Positions 15,594-17,247 of a stretch of 17,247 bases of DNA are shown here, piece by piece. Source of the DNA: Hyphomicrobiales bacterium (GTDB lineage: Bacteria; Pseudomonadota; Alphaproteobacteria; Rhizobiales; Xanthobacteraceae); the NCBI GenBank assembly GCA_016201085.1, contig JACQDO010000376.1, positions 1 through 17,247 of the forward strand. The letters run 5' to 3'. Position 1 is the first letter of the stretch. Every line of letters starts with the position of its first letter. The notes beneath the pieces were generated by a model. That model saw nothing but the letters and a program-made list of their open reading frames with translations. It made no database searches and was not told the DNA's origin. A program made the position numbers and the translations under genes.

Positions 15594-17201
15594 CTACTCC
15601 GCCGCCACGCGCAAAGCCGGGCCCTCGATCTCGGCCAGGCATTTGGCGAGACCTTCGCCCTCCGGATCGAGCAAAGCCGCGGTGCGCGCGCTGGCGATGG
15701 CATCGGCGGCGCGTGGGCCAGGGATTTGTCCGGCCAGCGCCGGGCGGATCAGCCGCTGCTCGATCATCCGGTAATTGTCCAGCCCGCGCACATGCGTATC
15801 GCCATAGCCTTTGATCAGGCCAGCGCATGCGGCGACCTCGATGGCGAGTTCGGGCGACTGGCGCGCGGCCTGGGCAATGAGATCGAGCCAGGCTGCGATC
15901 TGCGCCTGTTCCTGCTGGTAGCGATGGCCGTAGGGGCGCAAGCCGCGCAGCTTGGCCAGCATTAGGAAGCGCAAATAGCCGCCGATCGAGGTGACGTTGA
16001 TCTCCATGCCGAGATGGAAGCGGCCGAGCCAGCCTTTGCGTTCCGAAAGCCGCATGATCGGCCGCGCCAGCAACGACGGCAGCAGCTGGCAGAATTCCTC
16101 GATGCCGGGCTTGAGGAAATCGTGCACCGAAAACGGCTCGTCCTTGACGTGCAATTCCTCGCGCGCGATGCGCCGCATGCGCTCGGGCGAAATCTTGGCT
16201 TGCGCCACCCGCACCACGTCCTCGTACGACATGCGCACGGCAAGATGACGCGCGACCTCCTGCAACAGCCTGCCGTCCGCGTTGGCGGCCGCGTCGGCCT
16301 CGGCTATGGGCCGCAGGCGATCGAGATAGAGTTTCGCATAGCCGAGGTCCTGATAGGCGATCAGCCGACGTACGCCCTCGGCAACGGTCGACTGCGCGGC
16401 GGCGGGGATCGTTTGCGCCACTTCCTGCTCGAGCGATTCGAGCGTCGCGGCGGCGGATGTCTTTGTTTCGGGAAGCTTTGCCGGTATCGCTTTCGCGCGC
16501 GCCGCCGCGATGCCGGCGTGGAAGCCGGCCAGATTGCTGTCGACGGACTTGCCATCGGCGCGGATCGCCGCTTCCAATTGCTCGACGCTCAGCGGCAACC
16601 GGCCGCTGCCGGCAATGGCCCCTAACATCACCGCGTTGATGATCGAGCCGCTTTGCTTTGCCAGCGCAGCCATATCGATCAGCAGGCAATCGCGCGCGTG
16701 CTGCTTGATAACCTCGATCAGTTTGTCCTGATCGAAGCGGCCGTCACCCATGGCGATTTTCTCGTCCACGGCATAGAAACGGCTGAGCGAGGCGATCACA
16801 TGCGTGCGCTCCGGCGTGACGAAGCCGTTCGCCACCGTGCGGCCGGCCTCAAGCAATTCGCTCGCCACCGCGATATCGATGTCGCCGACGCCAGGTGTGA
16901 GCGCCAGCACCGGTCGCCGGCCGGCGAGCTCGGCGGCGGTCCTCGGCAAGATCTCGATGTAATAGGTGGTGGCGCCGGTGCGCTGGGCGACGCCGGGGAT
17001 CGAGGTGCTCTGCACCGGCAAGCCAGCCTGCTCGGCGGCGGCCACGATCCAGCCGGTGAGCACGCCGCCGCCTTCGCCGCCGAGCGCGGCGATCAGCAAT
17101 GTGATGGGGCGCGATGTTGCCCCACCGTTGACGCCTTGCTCAGTGTGCTCCCTCCCCCCACCGGGTCGCGCCGCAGGCGCGGCCCGCCCCGTGGCAAGCA
17201 C
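15594..17201 (-). CDS. Indolepyruvate oxidoreductase subunit beta family protein (2-oxoacid:ferredoxin oxidoreductase gamma domain plus C-terminal DUF6537-like region)
   Basis: Such proteins pair with an IorA-like subunit, expected just upstream beyond the window, to oxidise aryl-pyruvates to acyl-CoA with ferredoxin. The N-terminal domain has the glycine-rich ALGGEGGGVLT and the family block SIPGVAQRTGATTYYIE. The long second half (for example GYAKLYLDRLRPI and GYGDTHVRGLDNYRMI) matches the extended aerobic-proteobacterial form, with about 500 residues after the first strand. The TAG is at 15596-15594. The start is unsure: the only in-frame ATG/GTG upstream of the first strand is GTG 17201. 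The region it would add carries a strong hairpin (17163-17185) next to the poor-quality window end. The true start may be a TTG near PITLLIAALGG, or the start may be damaged. Confidence 0.85.
   Translation of the reverse strand: MLATGRAAPAARPGGGREHTEQGVNGGATSRPITLLIAALGGEGGGVLTGWIVAAAEQAGLPVQSTSIPGVAQRTGATTYYIEILPRTAAELAGRRPVLALTPGVGDIDIAVASELLEAGRTVANGFVTPERTHVIASLSRFYAVDEKIAMGDGRFDQDKLIEVIKQHARDCLLIDMAALAKQSGSIINAVMLGAIAGSGRLPLSVEQLEAAIRADGKSVDSNLAGFHAGIAAARAKAIPAKLPETKTSAAATLESLEQEVAQTIPAAAQSTVAEGVRRLIAYQDLGYAKLYLDRLRPIAEADAAANADGRLLQEVARHLAVRMSYEDVVRVAQAKISPERMRRIAREELHVKDEPFSVHDFLKPGIEEFCQLLPSLLARPIMRLSERKGWLGRFHLGMEINVTSIGGYLRFLMLAKLRGLRPYGHRYQQEQAQIAAWLDLIAQAARQSPELAIEVAACAGLIKGYGDTHVRGLDNYRMIEQRLIRPALAGQIPGPRAADAIASARTAALLDPEGEGLAKCLAEIEGPALRVAAE
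17163..17185. repeat. GC-rich hairpin upstream of the iorB-like gene
   Basis: GGGTCGCGCC (17163-17172) and GGCGCGGCCC (17176-17185) form ten pairs, one G-U, around GCA. Together with the flanking CTCCCTCCCC it resembles a common rhizobial intergenic repeat. Its presence argues that the first residues of the longest iorB reading frame are not coding. Confidence 0.5.
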
Positions 17202-17205
17202 GTGC

Positions 17206-17228
17206 GGGGGGGGGGTGGGGGGGGGGGT
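17206..17228. other. G-homopolymer tract at the window end
   Basis: A run of G is broken only by a single T at 17216, followed by sequence I cannot assign. Such tracts are typical of low-quality contig ends in short-read data. I give no biological meaning to 17202-17247. Confidence 0.5.
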
Positions 17229-17247
17229 TATGGAAGGGTTCGGGGAA

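Noticed and set aside
15571..16689. Minus-strand open frame of 372 codons
   Set aside because: Shadow of the iorB-like gene in another frame, Arg-rich and without motifs.
1..17247. CRISPR array, tRNA, rRNA, transposase or prophage genes
   Set aside because: No regularly spaced direct repeats, no cloverleaf or rRNA segment, and no such protein motifs were seen on either strand.

Overview
The window looks like a chromosomal segment of a high-GC alphaproteobacterium of the Hyphomicrobiales, near the Bradyrhizobiaceae/Xanthobacteraceae. Grounds are the style of the proteins (GlnD, MutS, OsmC-like, IorB), a SAM-II-type riboswitch, and three different families of palindromic intergenic repeats that I recognise from such genomes. 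This placement is inference; no search was run. The right edge ends in G-homopolymer sequence and is probably a contig end.

Layout: 1-1717 (-) is the N-terminal part of glnD, cut by the window edge. 1718-2049 is a divergent regulatory region with three AT-rich palindromic motifs, a sigma-70-like promoter and a SAM-II-like riboswitch. These precede a sulfonate-type ABC transporter operon (+): binding protein 2050-3027, permease 3115-3963, ATPase 3967-4680, followed by an OsmC-like gene 4748-5257. After a palindromic repeat come a zinc alcohol dehydrogenase (5379-6452) and two tandem paralogous membrane proteins (6487-7281 and 7285-8091). The remaining genes are on the minus strand: indolepyruvate oxidoreductase beta-like gene (17201-15594), a damaged TPP-dependent enzyme (15383-13759), amidohydrolase (13724-12714), mutS (12578-9828) and a flavin monooxygenase with an N-terminal NTF2-like domain (9823-8060).

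The most interesting part is 1798-2049. The promoter places its start just before a SAM-II-like aptamer. The leader then holds a segment (1957-1968) complementary both to a conserved aptamer block and to the ribosome binding site of the ssuA-like gene. This suggests a complete SAM-dependent translational switch on sulfonate uptake, with the expression platform separate from the aptamer.

Three genes carry striking lesions. GlnD has Tyr in place of the second catalytic Asp of its nucleotidyltransferase motif. The transporter ATPase lacks its whole Walker A region through an apparent in-frame deletion. The TPP enzyme has lost about 30 N-terminal residues with a frame change. They may be real decay or assembly errors; read mapping would decide.
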